Positions 8,945 through 17,734 of a stretch of DNA of 64,000 nucleotides are shown in pieces; within the stretch, counting starts at the first letter, position 1, and each line of letters begins with the position of its first letter. The notes below the pieces were generated by a model. That model ran no database searches. It saw only the letters and a list, made by a program, of their open reading frames with translations, and was not told where the DNA came from. Location: the NCBI GenBank assembly GCA_030524435.1, contig JAUNGS010000004.1:1-64000 (forward strand), written 5' to 3'. The stretch is from Eubacterium sp. Lineage in GTDB: Bacteria > Bacillota > Clostridia > Eubacteriales > Eubacteriaceae. The position numbers and the translations under genes are program-made.

Positions 8945-8990
8945 AATCCTCTTAATTTGATATTTATCTCAATATCAAACCAAGAGGATT
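8945..8990 (-). terminator. Terminator of the GntR gene end of the sugar-phosphate operon
   Basis: Two 20-base arms (8945-8964 and 8971-8990) flank a 6-base loop. The two positions that would be A-C mismatches in plus-strand RNA become G-U pairs in minus-strand RNA, and a short T-run follows on the minus strand. It therefore most likely ends transcripts coming from 9094 and above. The rest of 8805-9093 shows no gene. Confidence 0.65.
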
Positions 8991-9093
8991 GTAACCGTAT
9001 AGATAAAATTAGTTCTGCTCCTTTTCAAAACGATGCATTAACTTTTGCTATTATTTATTTTGAAGAGGTCTGTACTATTCTGCTATTTGGTTT

Positions 9094-9828
9094 TTATAAA
9101 TTATGAAACTCATAACGAAGCTTAATCTTATCCCCACGGAATACCACCTTTGAATACTCATAAGGCACATCATTCTGATCAAAAAGATTATCCTCGAGAA
9201 TGAGTAAGGGATAGTCTTCTGCCACACCAAATAATTGGGACTCTTTTTTAGAAGCTCTGACAGATTCTAATGTTTCCTGAATTTTGTGAGGCCGAAGCTG
9301 GTATTCCTTTTCCATAATGACGCAAAGCTGCTCATTAATCAAATCATGTTTTTCAATACCCTCACACAGCTGAATTGGAATATAGGAATGATGTAAACTA
9401 ATGGGCTTTTTTTTCAAATAGCGCATACGTTCAATATACATCACAGAGGCATTTTCTGGAATACGCAATTTTTTTGATACCGAGGCTGATGCCTGAATAA
9501 TCTTTGATTCTAATAATTCTGTTGTCGTCGCATAACCCATACGCTCAAGTTGTTCTCTAAAGCCCATATATGCCAATGAATCTGTCATAATTTTAGGTTC
9601 AGCTACAAAGGTACCCTTTCCGGGAACACGATACAAAATTCCCTCCTGCACCAGATTTTGGCATGCGGTTCGAACTGTCATACGGCTTAAGCCATATTCC
9701 TTCTGCAATTCACTTTCCGATGGAATCGCATTCTGATGCTTCCAAACACCATTATCAATGTTATTTCTAATTAATTCTTCTAATTGTAAATAAAGGGGTT
9801 TAGGAGCATTTTTTTGTATCACAATCAT
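9094..9828 (-). CDS. GntR/HutC-family regulator with UTRA domain
   Basis: 244 residues. A winged helix (residues 5-75, with PSESELQKEYGLSRMTVRTA) is followed by a UTRA ligand domain. HutC-type regulators bind sites like TGGT-n4-ACCA and respond to a small metabolite, often a sugar phosphate. An upstream TTG gives five more codons, but the ATG at 9828 has GGAGGG 8 nt away. It is the last gene of the sugar-phosphate cluster, 148 bp after the dehydrogenase. The palindrome TGGTCATGACCA at the operon promoter (20884-20895) fits this subfamily, so it is the likely operon regulator. Confidence 0.88.
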   Translation of the reverse strand: MIVIQKNAPKPLYLQLEELIRNNIDNGVWKHQNAIPSESELQKEYGLSRMTVRTACQNLVQEGILYRVPGKGTFVAEPKIMTDSLAYMGFREQLERMGYATTTELLESKIIQASASVSKKLRIPENASVMYIERMRYLKKKPISLHHSYIPIQLCEGIEKHDLINEQLCVIMEKEYQLRPHKIQETLESVRASKKESQLFGVAEDYPLLILEDNLFDQNDVPYEYSKVVFRGDKIKLRYEFHNL

Positions 9829-9976
9829 AGCCTTTCCCTCCAAATTTATTGTTTGTCCAGTAAAATAACTACAAAACTTTTTTATTGTAAGAAATCACCT
9901 ATACTTTATCATATATAAACTTTATTTTACAATAAAAATCTCAATCTTAAGCTCATCATTCTTAAATATTTATTAA

Positions 9977-11332
9977 TCAATAAAAATAACTGATTATTTT
10001 ACTAGCTACACGGTCCAATACCCCCAGGGCTTCCGCTACCCATAAAGAATTATATCTTCCGGCACGCATATCTTTTGCGTAGTAAATGCTATTGATAATA
10101 TCCTCTTTCTCAAGTTTCAATTGTTTAGGTGAGTTAGGACCACCACATTCGAAAAGCATCTTTGAAATCCGTTCTGCTGACGGTAAACTATGCAGTTTTT
10201 CTCTCAGCTCATCTCTATGCATTAAAATACATTCTATTTCTTTGCGTCTTTTTTCTCTGTCAAAGTTATGGTTTTCTTTTTGCAATTGTAAGATATCTTC
10301 GGCCCCGTCACCATATACTTCACGTATTTTTGTTGCCCAATCTTCCCTAGTCCACGTTTTTTTCAAGGCACCTTCAATATCAAAATCATCAAAATCCAGT
10401 GATAAAATTTCTTCCCAGATCATCATATTGATAATCGCACCGACACCTACCGCCTGCCCGTGCATGGACTGCGGTATCCCTTTTGCATCTTGACACATCA
10501 TCCAATAGTGGTTCATCTGATGCTCTGCTCCTGATCCACAGGGGGAAGATCCATACCAAGCCATCCCTACAGCACTTTTATATAAACTATCCGTTAATAA
10601 TTCTATGGCCTTTGGGTTTCCAGAAGGAAGACCATCGACAACCACTGGATCTGTTCCCTCCGAAATGCACTGTCCCATCATTTCATTGACATCATCACAA
10701 TAATATACATCTTTTATCAAGTGTGCTGCGTATAAATCCATGGTCGCACTAATTTTTGAGACGACTTCTCCCACGCCCGCCGCATTCATGAATCCAGGCG
10801 CTTTAGCGATAATGTCAGTATCTGCTAAAATAATTTTAGGATAGTCTATATAGTATGTTTCCTGTAATCCATTAATAACAATTACTGACATGTTAGTGAA
10901 AAAACCATCCATCGTCATTGCTGAAGGAATAGATATAGCAGGAAGATTCAATCGTGTTGCTACGTATCGAATAATATCTGTAATTGTTCCTCCCCCAATT
11001 GATATAATATAATCTACATCAAAAGGAACACTACAAATAACCTTGCCAATTGTATTTTCATCAGGGTGCACCCTGCCAGAAAGAATATACTTTTCAATAT
11101 TGATATTCTTTTCTAACCATGCGCTGTATATATCTTGACCAAATGATTGAAAAATCTTTTCATCAGTTACTAAAAAGCCTTTCTTCCCCAGCTCAAGACG
11201 TTTAACAGTCTCTGGCAACCGTAATGCTGCTTGCGATCCTATAACAACTTCTCCAATAGACATACGGTGTTTTTTTCCACAAAAGCAATCAAACTCATGT
11301 TCTGCATATATATTTATATGATCATTTTGCAT
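9977..11332 (-). CDS. Glycerol-1-phosphate dehydrogenase-like (AraM/EgsA family)
   Basis: 451 residues, longer than EgsA (about 350) or AraM (about 394). It shows the NAD-binding GGGTITD at 113-119 and the PSAMTMDGFFTN substrate loop of this iron-alcohol-dehydrogenase superfamily branch. Candidate metal ligands are His271 (SGAEHQMNHYW) and His291 (MHGQAVGVG). The third ligand, normally Asp in GxGD, is Glu189 in GVGEVVSK, an unusual change. Known relatives interconvert dihydroxyacetone phosphate and sn-glycerol-1-phosphate; here a polyol phosphate or another hydroxyketone phosphate is possible. The start at 11332 has GGAGGG upstream, after a hairpin that separates it from the kinase gene. Confidence 0.75.
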   Translation of the reverse strand: MQNDHINIYAEHEFDCFCGKKHRMSIGEVVIGSQAALRLPETVKRLELGKKGFLVTDEKIFQSFGQDIYSAWLEKNINIEKYILSGRVHPDENTIGKVICSVPFDVDYIISIGGGTITDIIRYVATRLNLPAISIPSAMTMDGFFTNMSVIVINGLQETYYIDYPKIILADTDIIAKAPGFMNAAGVGEVVSKISATMDLYAAHLIKDVYYCDDVNEMMGQCISEGTDPVVVDGLPSGNPKAIELLTDSLYKSAVGMAWYGSSPCGSGAEHQMNHYWMMCQDAKGIPQSMHGQAVGVGAIINMMIWEEILSLDFDDFDIEGALKKTWTREDWATKIREVYGDGAEDILQLQKENHNFDREKRRKEIECILMHRDELREKLHSLPSAERISKMLFECGGPNSPKQLKLEKEDIINSIYYAKDMRAGRYNSLWVAEALGVLDRVASKIISYFY

Positions 11333-11341
11333 ATTTCCCTC

Positions 11342-11377
11342 CAAAAGAAAACGCTGGCCAGTATTAACCTGGCCAGC
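11342..11377 (-). terminator. Attenuator-like hairpin between kinase and dehydrogenase genes
   Basis: GCTGGCCAG (11353-11361) and CTGGCCAGC (11369-11377) form a perfect 9-bp stem. On the minus strand TTTTCTTTT follows, then the GGAGGG ribosome site of the dehydrogenase. It looks like an intrinsic terminator inside the operon that would reduce expression of the dehydrogenase and regulator. Confidence 0.65.
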
Positions 11378-11394
11378 ACGCATATGCATTTTTA

Positions 11395-12915
11395 TTAGAA
11401 TATACGATTGTCCAAGGCATTATAAACATTAATAAAACGCTGATAAGCCTTATCATAAGCTTCGAAGTTTTTAGGATTAGGCTCAAATGTTTTTGTCAAT
11501 TTAACAGCCTTTTTAGCTGCTTCCTTACAATTCTCATAAGCACCCACACCAACGCCAGCATATAAAGCCGCTCCTAAGCAACCTGTTTCACTTGCGCTCA
11601 GTAACTGAATTGGTAACTTAAATATATCTGCTAACATTTGACACCACATTGGTGATTTCGCAGCTCCACCCGTCAGACGAATAGCATTAATTTTAATTCC
11701 TGCTTCTAACTCAGCATTAATAATATCATATACCTCGAAACTGATCCCTTCCATAACTGCTCTGGCCATATCTGCCTTTTTAGTCCCCAGAGACATGCCA
11801 ATAAATACGCCTCTCGCCTTATCATTAATTTTAGAACCAGATGCACCTTGGAGATAAGGTAAGAAAGTAATCCCGTTTGCTCCCGGGGGGACTTCAGCGA
11901 TTTGAGCATTAATAAGATCATAGGGATCAATACCAACCAAGTCAGCAGAATATTTTTCAATATCACAGAAAGTATCTCTATACCAACGATAACTTGATGC
12001 GGATGTATTAGAAAAAGCTTCAATTGTATAGTTACCCACACCATGATTTCCTTTGACAACTAATCTGCCTTTGGGATCACGGATCGGTTCATCACTTACA
12101 ATAAAACATGAACCAAATGTCCCCATTACAACAACTGCGGTTCCATCATCGATACCACCCGAGCCAAAGGTATTACAGTTCTGATCATGGGCTCCAATAC
12201 AGATTGGTGTTCCCTCTGCTAAACCTGTCAATTCTGCTACATCTTTAGGAATATAGCCAACCACTTTCCCCGGTTCCCCAACCAGTTCAGCCCTTTTAGA
12301 TAAAGGAATTCCTAACATATCATGCATCTGTTTAGACCAACATTTATTATCTATATCCATCATGCCTTCACGACTTGCTGATGAAAAATCTGTATAGTAT
12401 CCATCTGCACCAAGTTGTTTAAGGAAATAATCTTGATGTGTAGAAAACATAGCTGTCTTTTCCCAATTTTCAGGTTCATGATGTTTTAACCATACTAATT
12501 TTGCAATACTGAAGCACATGCCCAACGGGTCACCAGTAAGTTTGTAGTATTCTTCTCTGGGAATTTGATCTGTAATCCACTTAATTTCTTCTTCGCTACC
12601 TCGAATATCTTGCCATCCTACAAATGGGCGGATCAATTCACCTTCATCGTCTAACAAGCCAATAACCGACCCTTGAGAAGAAAGTCCCACTGCAATAATT
12701 TCTTTTGGATCTATCTGTGCTTTACGAATAGCTTCTTTACAGGTTTTAAACAGTGCCGGTGTCATATCCTTTGGAATTTGTTCAACCCATCCTTCATGGG
12801 GATAATAACACGGATATTCACGATAATCGCTACCAATCAAATTTCCCTCAAGATCAAAAACACATACTTTACAGCCTGTTGTTCCTGCATCCATACCAAC
12901 TAAATATTTACCCAT
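11395..12915 (-). CDS. FGGY-family carbohydrate kinase
   Basis: 506 residues, the normal length for xylulokinase-like FGGY kinases. The N-terminal phosphate loop (GMDAGTTGCKVCVFD, 7-21) is present, Asp244 in GAHDQN is the expected catalytic base, and LTGGAAKSPMWCQ is the C-terminal ADP-binding signature. These enzymes phosphorylate pentuloses, glycerol, erythritol or related polyols. AGGAGAG lies 6 nt before the ATG. Located after the three DeoC-like genes, it probably makes the phosphorylated substrate for one or more aldolases of the operon. The sugar is unknown. Confidence 0.88.
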   Translation of the reverse strand: MGKYLVGMDAGTTGCKVCVFDLEGNLIGSDYREYPCYYPHEGWVEQIPKDMTPALFKTCKEAIRKAQIDPKEIIAVGLSSQGSVIGLLDDEGELIRPFVGWQDIRGSEEEIKWITDQIPREEYYKLTGDPLGMCFSIAKLVWLKHHEPENWEKTAMFSTHQDYFLKQLGADGYYTDFSSASREGMMDIDNKCWSKQMHDMLGIPLSKRAELVGEPGKVVGYIPKDVAELTGLAEGTPICIGAHDQNCNTFGSGGIDDGTAVVVMGTFGSCFIVSDEPIRDPKGRLVVKGNHGVGNYTIEAFSNTSASSYRWYRDTFCDIEKYSADLVGIDPYDLINAQIAEVPPGANGITFLPYLQGASGSKINDKARGVFIGMSLGTKKADMARAVMEGISFEVYDIINAELEAGIKINAIRLTGGAAKSPMWCQMLADIFKLPIQLLSASETGCLGAALYAGVGVGAYENCKEAAKKAVKLTKTFEPNPKNFEAYDKAYQRFINVYNALDNRIF

Positions 12916-12990
12916 TTTTTCTCTCCTATAAAAATATTGTTACAAATCAATTAAAATCCCCCAACTTTAATTGATTCTATTTGTTCACTA

Positions 12991-13716
12991 CTATCCCTGA
13001 TATGCGGGAATCAAACCAATTTTACGTAAATCATCAACACCATCTAAGATTTCTTTGCCACCCTGGGTACCAATCAATTCTGCGCCTGCAAGAATAAAAG
13101 CAAAGGCATTTTGAGGTCTAGGCGCCTTTACGCCGGCTACCTTAACTTTAGTTTTTGTGCCCATCTCTTTTAGAGCATCAACCATAAGAATAACATCAGA
13201 TACGCTGGGGCCAGCATACTGTCCTGTCGAGGTTTTTACCCAATCAATTTCTGCTTCTGCAACTAATTTTGTCGCCGTAACAATTTCCTCTTTCGTCAGC
13301 ATACAGGTTTCGATAATCATTTTTGTCATTGCAGGACCAGCTGCTTTTTTGTAATCTTTAAATTCCTGCAATACTTTATCGTATTTCTTTTCCTTTAAAT
13401 CGCCAACATTCATACAATTATCCAGAACAGTAGCGCCTAAACGCACAGCTTCTTCCGTCTCAAAGCATTTTACAGCTGAACTCTGCTGACCGAAAGGAAA
13501 GCCAATACCTGCCCCTACCAGAAGATCTGTTCCCTTTAATTCTTCTGCAACAACCGGTGTCCAGAATGAAGATGAAAAACAAAACGCTTTACAGTTATAC
13601 TCAATCGCTGTGCGACACCCTTTACGAATATCTTCTTCCGTAGAATCTTTACCTAACACGGAAAAATCAATCAATTTTCCCATATCCCGCTTTGTCATCT
13701 TTGATAAATCAATCAT
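12991..13716 (-). CDS. DeoC-family aldolase, copy 1 of 3
   Basis: 241 residues, class I aldolase of the DeoC/LacD fold. By comparison with E. coli deoxyribose-phosphate aldolase (Asp102, Lys167, Lys201), the proton-relay Asp99 (VLDNCMNVG), Schiff-base Lys161 (WVKTSTGQ) and Lys197 (VAGVKAPR) are all kept. The second-lysine region reads GVKxPRxQNA instead of the classical GVKPAGGVR, in all three tandem copies, so they form a distinct subgroup. True deoxyribose phosphate activity is doubtful. AGGAGGT precedes the ATG. Confidence 0.82.
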   Translation of the reverse strand: MIDLSKMTKRDMGKLIDFSVLGKDSTEEDIRKGCRTAIEYNCKAFCFSSSFWTPVVAEELKGTDLLVGAGIGFPFGQQSSAVKCFETEEAVRLGATVLDNCMNVGDLKEKKYDKVLQEFKDYKKAAGPAMTKMIIETCMLTKEEIVTATKLVAEAEIDWVKTSTGQYAGPSVSDVILMVDALKEMGTKTKVKVAGVKAPRPQNAFAFILAGAELIGTQGGKEILDGVDDLRKIGLIPAYQG

Positions 13717-13742
13717 TAAAATTACCTCCTAAAATAAATTGC

Positions 13743-14462
13743 TTAACCTTCGTATTTTGGAACAATGCCAATTTCACGCATCATATCTAAAGAATCAATA
13801 ATCTGAGGTGCCTGCCTCGTCCCAATTAATTCTGCACCAGCCATTAAGAAACAATAAGCGTTTTGTGCCCTCGGGAATTTAACCCCAGAAACCTTGACCT
13901 TTGCATCAGAATTTTCTAAGGTTTTAACCATAAGCCGAACCTGCTCCATCGTAGGGCCTTCCCATTGTCCCGTAGATGATTTCGCCCAATCTAAACCGGC
14001 TTCAGCAATAAGTTCACAACCAATACGAATTTCATCATCCGTAAGCATACATGTTTCAAGAATCATCTTAGTGATGGCTGGGCCTGCAGCTTTTTTATAA
14101 TCTTTGAACTCCTGAAGAATCTGATCGTATTTCTTATCTTTCATCAGACCAACGTTCATAACATTGTCTAAAACTGTTGCTCCCATCCGAACCGCTTCCT
14201 CAGTTTCAAAGGCTTTCACCGCTGAACTTTGTTGTCCGAAGGGAAAACCAATACCGGCACCAACCAAAATATCTGTTCCTTTTAATTCGTCTGCAACAAC
14301 TGATGACCAAATGGAAGAAGAGAAGCAAAAGGCTTTAACATTATATTTAATTGCTGTTTTGCATTCATCACGAATAATTTTTTCCGTGGTATCTTTTGGC
14401 CCAATAAAATAATCAAAACATTTACCAACTTCTTTTTTAGTCATCTTCGAAAAATCAATCAT
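13743..14462 (-). CDS. DeoC-family aldolase, copy 2 of 3
   Basis: 239 residues, very similar to copy 1 (shared KAFCFSSS, GAGIGFPFGQQSSAVK and FKDYKKAAGPA). Catalytic Asp99, Lys161 (WAKSSTGQ) and Lys195 (VSGVKFPRAQNA) are kept, so it should be active. It lies 26 bp before copy 1 with its own AAGGAG site. Copies 1 and 2 look like a recent duplication, and copy 3 is more distant. The active-site rim differs (WEGPTMEQ against YAGPSVSD), which could mean different substrates or a hetero-oligomer. Confidence 0.82.
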   Translation of the reverse strand: MIDFSKMTKKEVGKCFDYFIGPKDTTEKIIRDECKTAIKYNVKAFCFSSSIWSSVVADELKGTDILVGAGIGFPFGQQSSAVKAFETEEAVRMGATVLDNVMNVGLMKDKKYDQILQEFKDYKKAAGPAITKMILETCMLTDDEIRIGCELIAEAGLDWAKSSTGQWEGPTMEQVRLMVKTLENSDAKVKVSGVKFPRAQNAYCFLMAGAELIGTRQAPQIIDSLDMMREIGIVPKYEG

Positions 14463-14509
14463 TTTAGCTACTCCTTATTTTTTATTATTCATATTTTATA
14501 ACCAGCAAC

Positions 14510-15229
14510 TTATTCTTTATAAGCTGGTACTAATCCGATTTCACGCATCTGATCAAACGCCTCAATAATTGCTACAGCAGCACGGGTTCCAATTAAATCT
14601 GCGCCAGCTTGTAAAAAGGCATATGCATTTTGTGGCCTTGGGAATTTTACCCCTGCAACTTTTAATTTCACATCTGTATTTATTAACGTTTTCTTCATGA
14701 GTAAAAATTGCTCCATAGAAGAACCTTCAAACTGACCAGATGACGTCTTTGCATAATCGATTCCCGATTCAGCAATCAAGTTGCACCCTGCGATGATTTC
14801 ATCATCCGTTAGAAAGTTTACATCTAAAATGCACTTTGTCAGATTACCTTCAGCAGCTTTTACAAATGCATCTAATCCCTGTTTCACCTCCTTATAGTTC
14901 CTATCTTTTAATGCACCAATATTCATAACCATATCAAGAGCCGTACATCCAAGTCGTACAGCTTCTTCTGTTTCTAATCCCTTCATTTTTGCTGTTGACG
15001 CTCCAAAAGGGAAATCTAAACCGGTAGCAACGTGAATATCCGTTCCTTCAAGTTCTTCTTTTACTACAGGTGTCCAATATGGAGATGCTGAATAAAATGC
15101 GGCACAATTGTAAGCTTTTGCTTCCCGACATCCTTTGCGAATATCTGCTTCAGTTGTATTTTTAGGCAACACCGAATGATCAAAACACTTTCCCAATGAC
15201 CATTTATCCATTTTTGATAAATCAACCAT
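14510..15229 (-). CDS. DeoC-family aldolase, copy 3 of 3
   Basis: 239 residues from the ATG at 15229 (a GTG one codon earlier overlaps the GAGGAAGAG ribosome site). Asp99 (ALDMVMNIG), Lys161 (YAKTSSGQ) and Lys195 (VAGVKFPRPQNA) are present. It differs from the other copies in residues 46-85 (FYSASPYW and FPFGASTAKMK instead of FCFSSS and FPFGQQSSAVK), in the substrate half of the barrel. It is the most divergent copy and the first of the three to be translated. Confidence 0.82.
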   Translation of the reverse strand: MVDLSKMDKWSLGKCFDHSVLPKNTTEADIRKGCREAKAYNCAAFYSASPYWTPVVKEELEGTDIHVATGLDFPFGASTAKMKGLETEEAVRLGCTALDMVMNIGALKDRNYKEVKQGLDAFVKAAEGNLTKCILDVNFLTDDEIIAGCNLIAESGIDYAKTSSGQFEGSSMEQFLLMKKTLINTDVKLKVAGVKFPRPQNAYAFLQAGADLIGTRAAVAIIEAFDQMREIGLVPAYKE

Positions 15230-15255
15230 CACTCTTCCTCATACTTTCTACATTT

Positions 15256-15912
15256 TTAAAGAACTAAGTCCTTTATTTCACTTATTGTATCTACAATAAA
15301 AGTAGGCTTTAATTCTTCAAGTATCTCTTTTTTACCATAACCATAAGTTACTGCACACACATCTACACCAGCATTGGCTCCTGTCATAAAGTCTGTTTTT
15401 GTGTCTCCTACCAAAATTGCCTGTTCTGGTCTCATTTGATAATAATTCAGTATTTTTTGAATACACTCTGGATCTGGCTTTGGATTTTTCACATCATCGG
15501 CCGTCACTAAGAAATCAAAATATTTGTCAATTCCTAGGGTTGTCATGATTTTTTCTGTAGCAGTCCTGATTTTATAGGTGGCCAAGGCCATCGGCTTGTT
15601 GATCTTTTGATAGTATTCCAGAATTGCTTTAACCTTGGGATATAGCCCAGTATAAACTGCACAATTTTCTTCGTAGTATTTTTTAAATAGCGGCAGTATT
15701 TCCTTATCTATTAAAGCTTCTTTGTCCTGTCCAAGGCTTTTTAACAGCACATTGCGTGCCCCGCCGCCGATACAGCTGCGTATGAAATCATCTGACTTTG
15801 GTTCAAATTCATACTTTTTAATGATATATTGAACTGTAGCCACAATATCCGCCGCTGAATCTACCAATGTTCCGTCTAGATCAAAAATAATTAAATCATA
15901 TTGTTTTCTCAC
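15256..15912 (-). CDS. HAD-superfamily phosphatase, phosphoglycolate phosphatase-like
   Basis: 218 residues. Motif I is FDLDGTLVD with nucleophile Asp11 and acid/base Asp13, an alpha-helical cap lies at about 16-85, and motif IV is VGDTKTDFMTG. Relatives (Gph, PgmB) release phosphate from small sugar phosphates or move it within them. The start is GTG at 15912, with AGGTGA overlapping the stop of the PHP gene. In this operon it could remove phosphate from a toxic or dead-end intermediate such as a phosphorylated two- or three-carbon product of the aldolases; that is inference. Confidence 0.8.
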   Translation of the reverse strand: MRKQYDLIIFDLDGTLVDSAADIVATVQYIIKKYEFEPKSDDFIRSCIGGGARNVLLKSLGQDKEALIDKEILPLFKKYYEENCAVYTGLYPKVKAILEYYQKINKPMALATYKIRTATEKIMTTLGIDKYFDFLVTADDVKNPKPDPECIQKILNYYQMRPEQAILVGDTKTDFMTGANAGVDVCAVTYGYGKKEILEELKPTFIVDTISEIKDLVL

Positions 15913-15920
15913 AAATTCAC

Positions 15921-16859
15921 CTATAAACTGGACAACAATGCATTATTATAAAAATATTCTGGTGTAACACCGCATTCACCTATATTTCTAACCTTTTTGC
16001 TGGACTTTTTATAATCTGCATGGTAATCCGAGCCGCCAGAAATAATTTTTACCCTGTCAGTATAATCTTTTCGCACCTGATCAATAATTTCTTCCTTTGT
16101 CATTGAACCGTTATAGGTCGTTTTATCGTAGGTATAGGAGGCCTCAATACCATCCAGACCACCTTTGATTAATCGATCTATATACTCTGCCCGTGTACAA
16201 TCGAGACTCTTGGTTTTAATCCTTTCATCGATCAAGTACGGGTGCGCCAAAATGACAATTCCGCCTGCGCGATGTACAATATCAATAATTGTCAGGGGGT
16301 CTGGCTTTTCTCTTTTAATACTGTATTCTGGCGTATTGCGAATCATCAATTTGGCATCACTCCAGGTCTCTGTGTAGCCCTTTTCAGCCATAAGATTAAA
16401 AATAATCTTTTTCTGGACATCTTCTGGTTTTCTCGGAATATTATTGTAATTTAACACCTCTTCCCAGCTGATAGGAAATCCCTTTTGTGTCAGAAGCTCC
16501 GTCAAAGCTCTGTAAGAATCGATTTTACTTTGAACGATAATCCGATTCATTGCGCGAATTTCAGGACTATTGCAGTCAAATCCAAAGGCGACTAGATGAA
16601 CATCCTCTACTTCGGTTTCACAGGAAAACTCAATGCCTCTAAGAAGCTTCATTCCTTTAGTTTCAGCATAATATTCCGCATCAACCATAATGCCATTGAC
16701 CTCAATCTTTTCCGGCGGCAGTACATCATGATCTGTAATTGCAACAACCTTCATCCCCAAATCTGCTGCGGTATCGAGAAATTCCTTGGGTGTATCATTG
16801 CCGTCTGACCGCGTTGTGTGGCTGTGCAAATCGCATAAAAAATTAGGTTTATAGGCCAT
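15921..16859 (-). CDS. PHP-domain phosphoesterase
   Basis: 312 residues with all the metal-binding motifs of a PHP hydrolase: DLHSHTTRSDG (His12, His14), AITDHDVL, LAHPYL and GGSDYHADYK. The family includes histidinol phosphatase, the YciV-type nucleotide phosphatases and sugar-phosphate phosphatases. Together with the HAD gene the operon has two phosphatase candidates beside one kinase, which suggests phosphorylated and free forms are exchanged. AGGAGG lies 5 nt before the ATG. 10 bp separate it from the class II aldolase. Confidence 0.8.
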   Translation of the reverse strand: MAYKPNFLCDLHSHTTRSDGNDTPKEFLDTAADLGMKVVAITDHDVLPPEKIEVNGIMVDAEYYAETKGMKLLRGIEFSCETEVEDVHLVAFGFDCNSPEIRAMNRIIVQSKIDSYRALTELLTQKGFPISWEEVLNYNNIPRKPEDVQKKIIFNLMAEKGYTETWSDAKLMIRNTPEYSIKREKPDPLTIIDIVHRAGGIVILAHPYLIDERIKTKSLDCTRAEYIDRLIKGGLDGIEASYTYDKTTYNGSMTKEEIIDQVRKDYTDRVKIISGGSDYHADYKKSSKKVRNIGECGVTPEYFYNNALLSSL

Positions 16860-16869
16860 TTTTAACCTC

Positions 16870-17721
16870 CTAACATTCTAAAAGTGTAAATAATTTGATA
16901 TGCTTCAGAACCACTTCCTTTACCTTATCTTTTACAAAAGCATCTAATTTCAGCGGGTCATTTTGATCGGGATGCATTTTTGTATATTCACCCATACCAC
17001 TGCAGTAGGCAATTTTAATTGCCGTGGAGATATTTACTTTCGCTGCCCCTAAATCAATGAGACGTTTAAATGTATCTGTGCTCAGCCCTGTTCCACCATG
17101 CAGTACCAGCGGACAGGGTGAAAAACTCTCGATCTTCTTAAAAAGATCATAATCAATTTTCACTTCACCCTTATACAAACCATGAGCCGTTCCAATGGCT
17201 GGTGCAAAAGCATCGATACCTGTGGCTTCAAGATAGACTTTGCAATCCTTTGGATCTGCCAAAGCACTTTCTCCCTCTTTTACAACAATATCATCTTCAA
17301 CACCAACAATAGCACCCAGCTCTCCTTCTACGGTAACCCCTTTTTTATGGGCCGCTTCTACAACGGCTTTCGTATTTTGAATATTATCCTTCAGCGGCAG
17401 CTTCGAACCATCGTACATCACAGAACTCCAGCCACCTTCAATACAGGCAAGGGTAAAATCTACATCCGTAGAGTGATCTAAATGGATAGCTACGTCTACA
17501 GCAGCATTTTTAACAATGGGCTTTAGAAATCCCATCATCTCAGAAATTCCAAATTGCTTTACTGTCTTTACCGATGTCTGAAGAATAATCGGAGCATTCA
17601 GTGCTTCCGCCGCTTCTACGGAAGCTTTGGCCGTCATCTCGTTGACAATATTAAATGCCCCAACTGCGTAGCCGCCTTGCCTCGCATTTTTTAAAATTTT
17701 TTCCATATTTACGTAGCTCAT
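16870..17721 (-). CDS. Class II ketose-bisphosphate aldolase
   Basis: 283 residues of the Fba/GatY/KbaY zinc aldolase family. Zinc and active-site motifs are IHLDHSTD, VEGELGAIVG, AIGTAHGLYKG and VLHGGTGL. The ATG at 17721 follows AGGAGGTG; 12 further in-frame codons upstream overlap that site and are excluded. Relatives cleave fructose-, tagatose- or sedoheptulose-bisphosphate to dihydroxyacetone phosphate plus an aldehyde. Next to transketolase and transaldolase-like genes, a seven-carbon or modified ketose phosphate is as likely as fructose bisphosphate. Confidence 0.85.
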   Translation of the reverse strand: MSYVNMEKILKNARQGGYAVGAFNIVNEMTAKASVEAAEALNAPIILQTSVKTVKQFGISEMMGFLKPIVKNAAVDVAIHLDHSTDVDFTLACIEGGWSSVMYDGSKLPLKDNIQNTKAVVEAAHKKGVTVEGELGAIVGVEDDIVVKEGESALADPKDCKVYLEATGIDAFAPAIGTAHGLYKGEVKIDYDLFKKIESFSPCPLVLHGGTGLSTDTFKRLIDLGAAKVNISTAIKIAYCSGMGEYTKMHPDQNDPLKLDAFVKDKVKEVVLKHIKLFTLLEC

Positions 17722-17734
17722 TTTTTCACCTCCT

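Noticed and set aside
9829-9843. A five-codon longer start (TTG) for the GntR gene
   Set aside because: The ATG at 9828 has a clear GGAGGG at good spacing; the TTG has none.
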